DNA from: Streptomyces sp. yr375
Lineage (GTDB): Bacteria > Actinomycetota > Actinomycetes > Streptomycetales > Streptomycetaceae
Assembly (NCBI RefSeq): GCF_900110755.1
Contig: NZ_FOFF01000027.1
Location: forward strand, 1-64,000
DNA: 64,000 bases
Direction of reading: 5' to 3'
Made by a program: the position numbers and the translations under genes. How positions within the stretch are numbered: position 1 is the stretch's first letter; each line of letters opens with the position of its first letter. Shown piece after piece: positions 26,238 to 35,563 of the stretch. The notes beneath the pieces were generated by a model, which was not told the origin of the DNA, made no database searches, and saw only the letters and a program-made list of their open reading frames with translations.

Positions 26238-26879
26238 CTACTCCTGCTCCGGACCCTGTCGGCGGTGGGTGAGGAGGTCGCCGGGCGGGCAGCCGAGGAC
26301 TTCGCGCATCTCCGTGCCGACCCGCATGATCCGGGCCAGGGAGAGCAGTCCGACGCCGGTGAGGATGACGAAGTACGGCATGCCGTGGGTGACGTCGTAG
26401 AGCAGCGGCCTGTGGCCCGCCGCCCGCAGGGAGTTCAGCAGAGCCGCGCCCGCGACGCTCTCGGCGACGTGGCACACGACGCTGCCGACGGCCAGGTACC
26501 AGCCGAGGATGCGCAGGCGACCGGCGGTGCGGAAGGTGTACGGGCCGTTCTGGCGGGCCGCGCGGATCAGCCAGGACAGCAGGAACAGCGCGCCGATGTA
26601 GAGGGCGGAGGACGGCAGTTCGGTGAGCGTGCTCAGCAGGCGCGCGCCGCCGCTCGGGGAGCCGTCGCAGCACTCCGGCGTGAGGGAGACCTCGACACCG
26701 GGCCTGGGCTCCATGGCCTGGCTGAACCAGTCCTCGGCGCCCCCGTGCGTGTGCGGGCCGGAGGCGCAGACCGAACCGTCGCGCCACCCGAAGGCACCGC
26801 CGATCCCGACCGCCGCGAACGCCTTCAGCGTCAGCAGCACCGTGAACAGTGCGCAGAGCGCGGTGACCGCACCGGCCAT
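26238..26879 (-). CDS. DUF2975-like membrane protein
   Basis: A 213-aa membrane protein with four hydrophobic segments: ALCALFTVLLTLKAFAAVG near the N-terminus, then SALYIGALFLLSWLIRAA, LAVGSVVCHVAESVAGAALL and YFVILTGVGLLSLARIM. The pattern agrees with the DUF2975 family, often paired with a small XRE-type regulator; no such gene is adjacent here. An extracytoplasmic loop with two adjacent Cys (TPECCDG) lies between TM1 and TM2. ATG 26879 has GGAG three bases before; upstream codons to 27044 look non-coding. Divergent from the subtilase gene. Confidence 0.65.
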   Translation of the reverse strand: MAGAVTALCALFTVLLTLKAFAAVGIGGAFGWRDGSVCASGPHTHGGAEDWFSQAMEPRPGVEVSLTPECCDGSPSGGARLLSTLTELPSSALYIGALFLLSWLIRAARQNGPYTFRTAGRLRILGWYLAVGSVVCHVAESVAGAALLNSLRAAGHRPLLYDVTHGMPYFVILTGVGLLSLARIMRVGTEMREVLGCPPGDLLTHRRQGPEQE

Positions 26880-27079
26880 GGGCTCCAAGGCCTCGCCGGC
26901 CGTCCGGATGTCCTCCCGGCGGTCGCTGTGCGCGTTCGCCCGAGCTGCCCACCCTCCGGCGTTATCGATTCGTTGCCTATTGGGCCAGGTCCGATCACAT
27001 GGCGGTAACACCGTGAACGACCGTGACCGTGCACTCGTCGGCACCCGTATTCCCTTTCGATTCCCAGGAGTTCAGTCAG

Positions 27080-30000
27080 ATGGAGTTACGCGCAAGACGC
27101 AGACATGGAGCCACGGCGGCAGGAGCGGCCGGAGTGGCTGTCGTGGCCCTGGTGCTGGCCGGGCTCCCGGGCGGGAGTGCCCAGGCCGCGCCGCCCGGCG
27201 ACGCGGCCGGCGGCAACTCCCGTACGGCCGCCGCCGTGAAGACGGTGACGCTGGTGACCGGCGACCGCGTCCTGCTGGACCGTGCCGGAAAGGTGGCCGG
27301 CGTCGAGCGGGCGAAGGGCCGGGAGCGGGGCACGTTCTCGGTCCGGACGGTCGGCGACCACACCCAAGTGGTGCCCGCCGACGCGCAGTTGCTGATCGCG
27401 CAGGGCAAACTGGACGTCCGGCTGTTCGACGTGACCCAGCTCGCGGCGGACGGCTACGACGACGCGACCCGCACCGACGTACCGCTGATCGTCACCTTCA
27501 AGGGCAAGAAGGCCCCCTCGATGACCCCGTTCACCGGGGCGGGGGCCAGGATGGGCCGGTCGCTGCCCGTCGTCAACGGCAAGGCGATACGCCCCGTCAA
27601 GAAGCGGGCCGCCGACTTCTGGAACGCCGTGACCGACAGCGCGGGCGGCGGCGGTACGGAGTTCACCGGCTCCACGGCCGTGGAGAAGGTCTGGCTGGAC
27701 GGCCGGCGCAAGGCGAGCCTCGACAAGAGCGTGCCCCAGATCGGCGCGCCCACGGCCTGGGCCGCCGGCTACGACGGCACCGGCACCAAGATCGCCGTAC
27801 TGGACACCGGAGTCGACACCTCCCACCCCGACCTGACCGGGCAGGTGATCGAGGCGCAGGACTTCGCCGACTCCGGCAGCACCGGCGACAAGTTCGGCCA
27901 CGGCACGCACGTGGCGTCGATCACCGCCGGGACGGGCGCCAAGTCCGACGGCAAGTACAAGGGCGTCGCCCCGGGCGCGAAGATCCTGAACGGCAAGGTC
28001 CTCGACGACAACGGCGGCGGCTACGACTCCGGGATCATCGCGGGCATGGAATGGGCGGTGGCGCAGGGCGCCGACGTCGTCAACCTCAGCCTCGGCGGCA
28101 CGGACACGCCCGGTGTCGACCCGCTGGAGGAGACGGTCAACCGGCTCTCCGCCGAGTCCGACGCCCTGTTCGTCATCGCGGCCGGCAACGAGGGCGAGTA
28201 CGGCGAGAAGACCGTCGGCTCGCCCGGCAGCGCCGACGCCGCACTCACCGTCGGCGCGGTCGACAAGTCCGACAAGCTCGCCGACTTCTCCAGCCGCGGC
28301 CCGCGCGTCGGGGACAGCGGCGTCAAGCCCGACCTGACCGCGCCCGGCGTCGCCATCACGGCCGCCGCGGCGGCCGGCAGCGTCCTGGCGGGCGCGTTCC
28401 CCTCCGACACCCCCGGCTACCTCACCCTCGACGGTACGTCCATGGCGACCCCGCACGTCGCGGGCGCCGCCGCCCTCCTCGCCCAGCAACACCCCGACTG
28501 GACCGGCGAGCGCATCAAGTCCGTCCTCACCGCCTCCGCGAAACCGGGCGCGTACAGCTCGTTCCAGCAGGGCACCGGCCGCACCGACCTGGTGCGGGCG
28601 CTGGACCAGAGCGTCGTCGGCGAGCAGCAGCCGATCGGCTTCGGCGAGCAGTCGTGGCCGCACGACGACGACAAGCCGGTCACCAAGCAGCTCACCTACC
28701 GGAACCTCGGCACGCAGCCGGTCACCCTCGACCTCTCCACCGACGCCTACGCGGTGGACGGCAAGCCCGCCGCCGAGGGCATGTTCACCGTCTCCCCGCA
28801 GCGGATCACCGTCCCGGCGGGCGGCACGGCGAGCGCCGAGGTCACGGCCGACACCCGCGCCGGCACGGCCGACGGCACCTTCGGCGGGTCGGTGGCCGCC
28901 GTCTCCGCCGACGGCAAGGTCCAGGTGCGGACCGCCGTCGGCGTGGCGCGCGAGGTGGAGTCGTACAGCCTGACGCTGAAGCACCTCGACGAGAACGGCG
29001 CGCCGACCGGCGACGCCGTCACCTCCGTCGCGGGCTTCGTCGGCGACTTCTACGCGGACTACGCCGACGAGCAGGACGGCGAGGTGACGGTCCGGCTGCC
29101 CAAGGGCGACTACATCCTCAGCGGCGTGATCCACCCGAGCATCGAGTCCGGCAAGCATGCCGTGCTGGTCGAGCCCAGGCTGCGGCTGGACGGGGACAGG
29201 ACCGTCACCGTCGACGCCCGGCGGGCGAAGCCGGTCGACATCACCGTGCCGGACCCGGCGGCCGAGGCCACCGACGCGTCCATCGCGATCGGCTTCGAGC
29301 GCGGCGAGGGGCTGAACGACGGCTTCCTCCAGTACCTGCTGCCGACCTTCCAGGGCACCCGCGTCGGGCGGCTCGGCTCCGGCGAGCCCGTCGACGGGCT
29401 GTACTCCCTGTACGCCGGCACCTGGACCCGCCAGGACACGGCGGGCCGGCCGGTCAACTACCACCTGGCCTGGAACCGGTCCGGCGACCTGGACGGCTTC
29501 ACCGCCGCGGTGCGGCGGAAGCAGCTCGCCGAGGTCGACCTCCAGGCGGGCGAACCGGTCGACGGCCGGCGCGTCCAGGTCGAGGTGACCCCGCACGGAC
29601 CCGACGGCGAACTGGTGCGCAGCTTCACCGACATGCGCGGCGACCTGCCGCTGCGCACCACCGAGTACATCCTCGACAACGGCGTGCAGTGGTCGGCCCG
29701 CATGTGGTCGGTCTCCGGCGAGGGCCACGACTCGGTCTTCGAGAACTTCCTGATGCGGATGCCCAGGATCTGGAAGGCCGGCCACACCTACCAGGAGCGG
29801 TTCAACGTCGGCGTGTTCGGCCCCGTCCTGAACGGCCCCGGCGAGCTCGGGCCGGACAGGGGCTTTCCGGGTGTCAGCCGGCGCGGGAACACCGTCAGGG
29901 CGTACGTGCCGCTGTTCGGCGACGGCGCCGGGCACTGGGGCGAGGCCGACTCCACCTCGGTGAAGACCACGCTCACGGCGGACGGCAAGGAGATCACCGA

Positions 30001-30496
30001 CGACTACGAGACCCCGCCGACCGAAGGCCTCACCGAGTACACCGTCCCCGCCGGGAACGCCGCGTACAAGCTGACCGTGGACAGCTCCCGCGACCCCGCC
30101 GTCTACGCCGTCAGCACCCGAGTCCAGGCGGAGTGGACCTTCCACTCGGCCACCACCCCCAGCACCCCCGAAGACGGCTTCGCCGCGCTGCCGCTGTCGA
30201 CGGTCACCTTCTCCCCGCACCTGACCCTCGCCTCCACGGCGAAGGCGGGCCGGACCTTCGACGTGCCGTTCACGATCAAGGGCGCGGCGGCCGGGCAGCG
30301 GCCCGCGAAGCTCGCCTTCCAGGTGTCGTACGACGACGGCGCCACCTGGCAGCCCGCCAAGGCCGTCGGCGGCACGCACCTGGCACTGCGGCACCCGGCG
30401 AAGGCGGGCTCCGTCTCCCTGCGCGCCGCACTGACCGACCGGGCCGGCAACACCCTGGTCCAGACGATCCAGAGGGCCTACCTCACCACCTCGTAA
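27080..30496 (+). CDS. Large secreted subtilisin-like serine protease (S8)
   Basis: An 1138-aa exported protease. A Sec signal (RRRHGATAAGAAGVAVVALV, cleavage near AQAAPPG) is followed by a pro-region to about residue 200 and the S8 domain to about 500. The catalytic triad is Asp242 (AVLDTGVDTSHPD), His277 (GHGTHVAS) and Ser454 (GTSMATPHVAGAAALL); the oxyanion Asn370 is in AAGNEGE. The remaining 630 residues are beta-rich, probably Ig-like/Fn3-type domains, and carry no obvious sortase signal. The ATG has AGGAG nine bases upstream. It ends in a strong hairpin. It is longer than simple subtilisins but normal for this Streptomyces subgroup. Confidence 0.93.
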   Translation: MELRARRRHGATAAGAAGVAVVALVLAGLPGGSAQAAPPGDAAGGNSRTAAAVKTVTLVTGDRVLLDRAGKVAGVERAKGRERGTFSVRTVGDHTQVVPADAQLLIAQGKLDVRLFDVTQLAADGYDDATRTDVPLIVTFKGKKAPSMTPFTGAGARMGRSLPVVNGKAIRPVKKRAADFWNAVTDSAGGGGTEFTGSTAVEKVWLDGRRKASLDKSVPQIGAPTAWAAGYDGTGTKIAVLDTGVDTSHPDLTGQVIEAQDFADSGSTGDKFGHGTHVASITAGTGAKSDGKYKGVAPGAKILNGKVLDDNGGGYDSGIIAGMEWAVAQGADVVNLSLGGTDTPGVDPLEETVNRLSAESDALFVIAAGNEGEYGEKTVGSPGSADAALTVGAVDKSDKLADFSSRGPRVGDSGVKPDLTAPGVAITAAAAAGSVLAGAFPSDTPGYLTLDGTSMATPHVAGAAALLAQQHPDWTGERIKSVLTASAKPGAYSSFQQGTGRTDLVRALDQSVVGEQQPIGFGEQSWPHDDDKPVTKQLTYRNLGTQPVTLDLSTDAYAVDGKPAAEGMFTVSPQRITVPAGGTASAEVTADTRAGTADGTFGGSVAAVSADGKVQVRTAVGVAREVESYSLTLKHLDENGAPTGDAVTSVAGFVGDFYADYADEQDGEVTVRLPKGDYILSGVIHPSIESGKHAVLVEPRLRLDGDRTVTVDARRAKPVDITVPDPAAEATDASIAIGFERGEGLNDGFLQYLLPTFQGTRVGRLGSGEPVDGLYSLYAGTWTRQDTAGRPVNYHLAWNRSGDLDGFTAAVRRKQLAEVDLQAGEPVDGRRVQVEVTPHGPDGELVRSFTDMRGDLPLRTTEYILDNGVQWSARMWSVSGEGHDSVFENFLMRMPRIWKAGHTYQERFNVGVFGPVLNGPGELGPDRGFPGVSRRGNTVRAYVPLFGDGAGHWGEADSTSVKTTLTADGKEITDDYETPPTEGLTEYTVPAGNAAYKLTVDSSRDPAVYAVSTRVQAEWTFHSATTPSTPEDGFAALPLSTVTFSPHLTLASTAKAGRTFDVPFTIKGAAAGQRPAKLAFQVSYDDGATWQPAKAVGGTHLALRHPAKAGSVSLRAALTDRAGNTLVQTIQRAYLTTS

Positions 30497-30519
30497 ACCT
30501 CCGACCGGGACGGCCGAGT

Positions 30520-30549
30520 GGCCGGGGCAGCCGCAAGGCCGCCCCGGCC
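30520..30549. terminator. Terminator hairpin after the subtilase
   Basis: GGCCGGGGC, 12-base loop, GCCCCGGCC: a perfect 9-bp G+C stem 24 bp after the subtilase stop. It also sits just beyond the stop of the convergent 29-aa peptide gene and could serve both. Confidence 0.75.
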
Positions 30550-30555
30550 CCTGAC

Positions 30556-30645
30556 TCAGCGGCTGCGAAAGGCGCTGGTGGTGAAGAAACCCATTGCCGC
30601 GGCGCTGACCAGGGCACAGACGGTGAGGAGGGCGGTACGTCGCAT
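30556..30645 (-). CDS. 29-aa hydrophobic peptide (small membrane protein)
   Basis: A short frame encoding a basic start (MRRTALL), one hydrophobic helix (LTVCALVSAAAMGFFTTSAF) and a basic end (RSR). GGAAAGG lies seven bases before the ATG, an excellent ribosome site for so small a frame. It is 128 bp downstream of an MFS exporter stop on the same strand and ends a few bases before a terminator. It looks like a single-pass peptide or a secretion-signal remnant. Role unknown. Confidence 0.55.
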   Translation of the reverse strand: MRRTALLTVCALVSAAAMGFFTTSAFRSR

Positions 30646-30773
30646 GGAAGAACCTTTCCGGTGATGATGGACGGGCTCTGCACAACGCCGGTCGGGTCTT
30701 TGTCGCTTCGCCGACGGACCGACCCCACCCGTACGGGTGCGGCCAAGCGTGCGTACGCCGCGCCCACGCGGGA

Positions 30774-31964
30774 TCAGGTGCTCGCCGGCACCGGCCGCCG
30801 GAGCAGGTAGGCGGCGGCGATCGACACGAGGACGGCCATACAGGCGATGAACACCAGCCCCGCACCCTCCAGTCCGAGCGGACCGACCAGCACGCCCACC
30901 CCGATCACCGGCACCGAGATGCCCGCGTAGGCCACCACGAACAGCGTCGAGATCACCGCCGCCCGCTTGTCGGCAGGGGACGCCGCGGCCACCGCGGACA
31001 GCGCCCCACGGAACGTCAGCCCCTGCCCGGCCCCGCCGACGAGCGCGCTCAGCACCACCAGCGGCAGCAGATCCCAGCGCAGCGCGCCCGCGAGCAGCGC
31101 GAGCCCGGCCAGCAGCGCGCCGCAGCCCAGCGGCAGCGATCGTCCGACCCCGACCCGGCCCACGGCCAACTGCCCGCCGGTGGAGGCGAAGAAGGCCAGC
31201 GCGACGACCAGACCGCTCACCGCGTGGTTGTCCACGTCGAGGGACTGCGCGAGGAACGCGGGGCTGACCGAGGTGAACACCCCGAACAGCGCGAACCCCA
31301 CGAACGACGCGATCGCCGCCGGCCCGAACACCGCCCGCACCCGCGCCGGCAGACCGGGCCGCTGCGGTCGTACGGCGCTCAGCGGCCGCCGGTCGCGCAC
31401 GGTCTCCGGGAGCCACACCACGACCGCGGCCGAGCAGGCGACGAGGCCGAGGTGCACGGCGAACGGCAGGTACAGCGGCCAGGGGGCGTACTGCGCGAGC
31501 AGCCCGGCGAGCAGCGGTCCGCAGCCCAGCCCGCCCATGTTGGCGGCCGTCGCCACGAACGTGGCCCGGGAAGCGCCGCCGGACGGCGCGAGGTCCATCA
31601 CGTACGCCGTGGCGGCACCGGTGAACAGACCGGCCGACAGCCCCGACAGCAGCCGCCCCGCGTACAGCCAGCCCAGCCCGGTCGCGCACAGGAAGGCGAC
31701 GGCGCTCGCCGCCGCGCACCCCAGACCCCACAGCAGCACCGGACGTCTGCCCACGGTGTCCGAGGCGTTGCCCGCCAGCAGCAGCACGCCGATGACCCCG
31801 AAGGCGTACACCGCGTACACGACCGTGACCGTCAGCTCGGAGAAGCCGAACTTCTCCTGGTAGAGGCCGTACAAGGGGGTCGGGAGCGTGGTGCCGACCA
31901 TGCACACGGCGAACACGGCGCCACCGAGCAGACAGGGCAGCCACCCTCGACGCTCACGATTCAT
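30774..31964 (-). CDS. MFS transporter, DHA1-like 12-TM exporter
   Basis: A 396-aa exporter of the major facilitator superfamily with 12 hydrophobic segments. Motif A between TM2 and TM3 reads AGNASDTVGRRPVLLWGLG. TM1 carries the GTTLPTPLYGLYQEKFG sequence common to Streptomyces DHA1 exporters. GGAGQGLTFRGALSAVA is in the second half. Substrate unknown. No regulator is adjacent. The start has only a weak ribosome site (GCCGGC before ATG), and the gene follows its upstream neighbour (DUF6882-like) on the same strand after 73 bp, so co-transcription is possible. Confidence 0.85.
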   Translation of the reverse strand: MNRERRGWLPCLLGGAVFAVCMVGTTLPTPLYGLYQEKFGFSELTVTVVYAVYAFGVIGVLLLAGNASDTVGRRPVLLWGLGCAAASAVAFLCATGLGWLYAGRLLSGLSAGLFTGAATAYVMDLAPSGGASRATFVATAANMGGLGCGPLLAGLLAQYAPWPLYLPFAVHLGLVACSAAVVVWLPETVRDRRPLSAVRPQRPGLPARVRAVFGPAAIASFVGFALFGVFTSVSPAFLAQSLDVDNHAVSGLVVALAFFASTGGQLAVGRVGVGRSLPLGCGALLAGLALLAGALRWDLLPLVVLSALVGGAGQGLTFRGALSAVAAASPADKRAAVISTLFVVAYAGISVPVIGVGVLVGPLGLEGAGLVFIACMAVLVSIAAAYLLRRPVPAST

Positions 31965-32037
31965 GCCGGCGACCGTAACCCCGGCGCGCGGCCCCCGTAA
32001 CCCTCCACGCGCCGGCGGCGAGTCGGGCCGGGAGGGC

Positions 32038-32727
32038 TCAGGGGAGGATCTTGGCCTCGATGCCCGCGATCCGGCCGACGGCGTCGAAGGTGACCTCGAC
32101 CGTCTGGCCGCCGGTCGGTTCGGCGACGATGCGGTCGGCTTCGTCGCGCCGGGCCACGCCGTGGTGGTCGAAGTAGCCGCGGACGACCTGCCGGGGCGAG
32201 TAGCCGATCAGCCCGGCCCCGGTGAGCAGCGTCCGGGGCAGCTCGACCAGATCCAGGGCCGTACGCGGCACCCGGGCGTCGTCCGGCAGGAAGTAGACCA
32301 GCGTGGCCCCTCCCGCCGGGACGCCGATGTAGCCGGGCGCCCCGGTCACCCCCATGCCTGTGAAGGCGAGCATCTCCGCCGCCCGGCGCGGGTCGTCGAA
32401 GCCGGACAGCGGCACGACCTCATCGGTGAGTTCGCCGATGCCCTGCGCCCGCCCGTACCGCTCGACCGCGCCGGTCAGGGCGACCGCCTCGGTGCCCCGC
32501 AGGCCCGGGTTCGCCCAGCCCCACATCCACGACCGCTCCTCCGCGTCGTAGGTGCCGAGCACGGCCACGCGCAGGTCCAGGTCCCCCTGGCGGTAGGTGC
32601 AGGAGGGCAGGTCCGCGGTCCACGGTCCCTCGGGCAGGAACGCCGCCAGGGCGTCGAGCTGCGCCGCGCCCCAGGCGGCATGCCGTTCGGCCTCGAGGAG
32701 GAACGCTTCGCTGAATTCACTTGCCAT
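32038..32727 (-). CDS. DUF6882-like cytoplasmic protein
   Basis: A 229-aa soluble protein. ERSWMWGWANPGL and the preceding CTYRQGDLDLRVAVLGTYDAE are the features I associate with DUF6882 proteins of unknown function. A second half (GGATLVYFLPDDARVPR, VVRGYFDHHGVARR, GGQTVEVTFDA) looks like a separate small domain. No signal peptide, transmembrane segment or catalytic motif. The ATG follows a moderate GGGGC site. Confidence 0.7.
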   Translation of the reverse strand: MASEFSEAFLLEAERHAAWGAAQLDALAAFLPEGPWTADLPSCTYRQGDLDLRVAVLGTYDAEERSWMWGWANPGLRGTEAVALTGAVERYGRAQGIGELTDEVVPLSGFDDPRRAAEMLAFTGMGVTGAPGYIGVPAGGATLVYFLPDDARVPRTALDLVELPRTLLTGAGLIGYSPRQVVRGYFDHHGVARRDEADRIVAEPTGGQTVEVTFDAVGRIAGIEAKILP

Positions 32728-32810
32728 GCCCCGACCTTATGGGGCGGCATCGAACAGGCGTCGGGGAGGGGCCCGACTGTCGGGCGGGCCCCGCCCCTCC
32801 CCGCGTCCGC

Positions 32811-33260
32811 TCAGGCGGCGTACACCCTGCCCTGCCGCAGGACGAGGTGCGTCGGCTCGGAGCAGCCCAGGGACGGTGTGAGCAGCAGGCTCACCGCGAT
32901 CGGCGCGGGCTCTGTACCGGCGGTCGAGAACTGGCACACCGCGCCCTTGCCCGTGAGCGGGTACCAGAACCAGCCGTCGACGTCGCCCACGGTCACGCGG
33001 TCCGACTCCTTCCAGGCGCCGTTGGCCTGCGTGTAGACCTGAAGGCGCACCGACGCGGCGTACTCGTCGTCGGCCGAACGCAGCGCGGTCAGGGTGACCT
33101 TGTAGTCGGTGCCGAGCACAGAGGAAGCGATCTGACGTGTCTGCGGCGCTGCGGCGGCCCTGTCGGCGGCCCCCGCGTCGGCGGCTGCGAGCGTGGTCGC
33201 GGCCAGAGCGATGAGGACGGCGGCCGTGACGCCGCGGGTCCGAAGGCGAGCGAGGCTCAT
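32811..33260 (-). CDS. Small secreted protein
   Basis: A 149-aa exported protein with a Sec signal (LRTRGVTAAVLIALAATTLA, cleavage near AGAADRA) and a beta-rich mature part (DYKVTLTALRSADDEYAASV, GDVDGWFWYPLTGKGAVC). Two Cys, in GAVCQFS and LGCSEPTH, are likely to pair. Similar small secreted proteins are common in Streptomyces; no function is assigned. The ribosome site GGGGGA is well placed before the ATG. Confidence 0.75.
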   Translation of the reverse strand: MSLARLRTRGVTAAVLIALAATTLAAADAGAADRAAAAPQTRQIASSVLGTDYKVTLTALRSADDEYAASVRLQVYTQANGAWKESDRVTVGDVDGWFWYPLTGKGAVCQFSTAGTEPAPIAVSLLLTPSLGCSEPTHLVLRQGRVYAA

Positions 33261-33363
33261 GTGTGTTCCCCCGTTGGAACGAGTCGGGACGGTCGGTGTG
33301 AATCATCCCTTTGCCGAGGAAGACACGCGATATGCCCCGCCGGTTGCAGAGGCGGGGGAGGGG

Positions 33364-34287
33364 TCAGCGACTGTGCCATCCGAGTGCCAGGCGTTTCACC
33401 ACCACTCGCGCCATCGCCGCCTCGCCCTTGGCGTTGGGGTGCGCGGGGGCGGCCGGCGAGGCGGGCTGCAACGGTTCGATCCAGCGGTCGGCCGGGGGCT
33501 TGCACATGTCGTGGCCGATGCTCGGACCGTAGGTGTCGACGTACTCGGCGTGGTTCCGGCGGGCCACCAGACGCAGCATCAGGTTGAGGCGCTTGCCGGT
33601 GTCCCGGAGGTAGGGGAAGTCCCGCGTCGCGAACGGCACCGAGGGCGCACAGCCGCTGCCGTCGTCGGGCAGGAGGTCCGGGTAGCCGACGACGAGGACC
33701 CGGGCGTACGGGGCCCTGTCGTGCACGGCCTGGAGCACCCGGGCGACCTTGGGCGCGGTTCTGACGATCTCGAGCGTGAGCCCGTCGACGCCCGACGCGC
33801 CGTAGTGACGCTGGCACGGATTGCCGGTCGGGTCCTGCGGGGCCAGTTGGACGCAGGTGCCGATGACAGAGCTGAAGCCGATGTCGTTGCCGCCGATCTG
33901 GACGGTCACGAGGCTGGTGTCGCGGCTCAACGCGTCGAGCTGCGGGCCGTTGGTGCCCTGCGGTTTCCACATGTTGTCGGTCGTCGCCCCGGCGCAACTG
34001 ACGTCCTTGAACACGCTCGTCCACAGCCGCTCGGACACGATGGACGGGTAATTGTGGTCGGAGCGCGCGCAGTTGGCGTCCACTTGCCGGGGGATGAAGG
34101 GGCCGGAGGTGTAGGAGTCGCCGAGCGCCACGTACCGCTTTCCGTTGCCCGGATTACCCAAGTCGCCCGCCGCCACGGGCACCGCGGATGCGGCGACCAG
34201 CGCACAACCTCCCAACACCGCAAGGAAAGTGACGCCCTTTCGGCGACGCCCGACCACCGGTGTCCGTGTGCGTACGTCGCGCTGCAT
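33364..34287 (-). CDS. Secreted SGNH/GDSL esterase-lipase
   Basis: A 307-aa exported hydrolase of the SGNH fold, related to the Streptomyces scabies esterase and S. coelicolor secreted lipases. The signal peptide spans about residues 1-41 (GVTFLAVLGGCALVAASAV). Block I is ALGDSYTSG with nucleophile Ser58, block III QIGGNDIGFSS, and block V HPNAKGEAAMA supplies the catalytic His. Four or more Cys (CARSDHN, VSCAGATT, GTCVQ, NPCQRH, SGCAP, HDMCKP) fit the three disulfides of this group. GGGAGGAA precedes the ATG. Divergent from the GlxA-type regulator. Confidence 0.92.
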   Translation of the reverse strand: MQRDVRTRTPVVGRRRKGVTFLAVLGGCALVAASAVPVAAGDLGNPGNGKRYVALGDSYTSGPFIPRQVDANCARSDHNYPSIVSERLWTSVFKDVSCAGATTDNMWKPQGTNGPQLDALSRDTSLVTVQIGGNDIGFSSVIGTCVQLAPQDPTGNPCQRHYGASGVDGLTLEIVRTAPKVARVLQAVHDRAPYARVLVVGYPDLLPDDGSGCAPSVPFATRDFPYLRDTGKRLNLMLRLVARRNHAEYVDTYGPSIGHDMCKPPADRWIEPLQPASPAAPAHPNAKGEAAMARVVVKRLALGWHSR

Positions 34288-34485
34288 CGCGTTCCTCCCT
34301 GGAAGCCCAAGCCGTTCAACTCGGCTTGTATATCGCCCCGTTGGGCCCAGGGCCAGAGCCGGGAGGGCACAGTTCGACGCCCTCGACGCCGTCGTCGCCC
34401 CGGACCGGGCACCGGGCCGCCCGCGCGGGACGGATATGGCGGTGCGGGACGGGTTCGGCGGTGCGTGGGGCCGTACCCTGTGCGG

Positions 34486-35442
34486 GTGCCGTCCTCCCGT
34501 CTCCAACGTGTCGCCGTCCTCGTCCTCGAAGGTGCGAAGCCGCTCGACGTCGGCATCCCCGCACAGGTGTTCACGACCCGCGCGAGCATGCCGTACGAGG
34601 TGCGGATGTGCGGCGCGGCGCCCGGACTGGTGACCGGCGGCGACGGACTGTCGTACCACGTGGCCCACGGTCTGGAGGCGCTCGAGTGGGCCGACGTCGT
34701 CTTCCTGCCCGGCTACCGGCTCCCCGACCGCGACGACCCGCCGCGGGCCGTCGTCGACGCGCTGCTCGCCGCCCACGCCCGGGGCGCCCGGCTGGCCGCC
34801 ATCTCGACGGGGGCCTTCGCGCTCGCCGCCACGGGTCTGCTCGACGGCCGGCGGGCCACCACGCACTGGCACTACACCCGGGCGCTGGCGGCGAAACACC
34901 CGCTCGTGCAGGTCGACGAGAACGTCCTGTTCGTCGACGAGGGCAGTGTGCTGACCTCGGCCGGCGCGGCCTCCGGCCTCGACCTGTGCCTGCACATCCT
35001 GCGCCGCGACCTCGGGGTGGCCGCCTCCAACCACGCGGCCCGGCGTCTGGTCGCGGCCCCCTACCGCAGCGGCGGCCAGGCCCAGTACGTGCCGCGCAGC
35101 GTGCCGGAGCCGCTGGGCGAACGGTTCGCCGCCACCCGTGAATGGGCACTGCACCGCCTCGACGAACCCCTCACCCTGGAGATACTGGCCCGGCACGCGG
35201 CGGTCTCGGAGCGCACCTTCTCGCGGCGCTTCGTCGACGACACCGGGTACACGCCGATGCAGTGGGTCATGCGCGCCCGCATCGACATGGCCCGTGAGCT
35301 GCTGGAACGCTCCGAGCGCGGCGTCGAGCAGATCGCCAACGACGTCGGACTCGGCACCGGCGCGAATCTGCGGGCGCACTTCCAGCAGATCCTCGGCACC
35401 ACCCCGAGCGAGTACCGGCGCACCTTCACCCGGGGCGAGTGA
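34486..35442 (+). CDS. GlxA-family transcriptional regulator (DJ-1/PfpI + AraC)
   Basis: A 318-aa regulator with an N-terminal DJ-1/PfpI-like domain (about residues 8-170: RVAVLVLEGAKPLDVGIPAQ, ADVVFLPGYRLPD, LAAISTGAFALAATGLLDG) and a C-terminal AraC DNA-binding domain (about 215-315: LTLEILARHAAVSERTFSRRF, GVEQIANDVGLGTGANLRAHF, TTPSEYRRTF). The usual nucleophile Cys of the DJ-1 elbow is Thr here (ISTGAF), as in many GlxA regulators, so it is a sensor and not an enzyme. GTG start at 34486. The target could be the divergent esterase or the GAPDH downstream; unproven. Confidence 0.9.
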   Translation: MPSSRLQRVAVLVLEGAKPLDVGIPAQVFTTRASMPYEVRMCGAAPGLVTGGDGLSYHVAHGLEALEWADVVFLPGYRLPDRDDPPRAVVDALLAAHARGARLAAISTGAFALAATGLLDGRRATTHWHYTRALAAKHPLVQVDENVLFVDEGSVLTSAGAASGLDLCLHILRRDLGVAASNHAARRLVAAPYRSGGQAQYVPRSVPEPLGERFAATREWALHRLDEPLTLEILARHAAVSERTFSRRFVDDTGYTPMQWVMRARIDMARELLERSERGVEQIANDVGLGTGANLRAHFQQILGTTPSEYRRTFTRGE

Positions 35443-35563
35443 CGGGGCGCGTGACGGGGAGCGCGTCCTGCCTGGCGAGATCCTTGCGAACCCTGGCGCG
35501 CACGCCCCGGCCGCGGGCGCGCGGCGCGCGCGAGGCTGGTGGCGAACCGAAGGGACACCACTC

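Noticed and set aside
27086..30865. 1259-residue minus-strand open frame opposite the subtilase
   Set aside because: Gly/Val/Arg-rich antisense shadow with no domains, opposite a well-supported protease gene.
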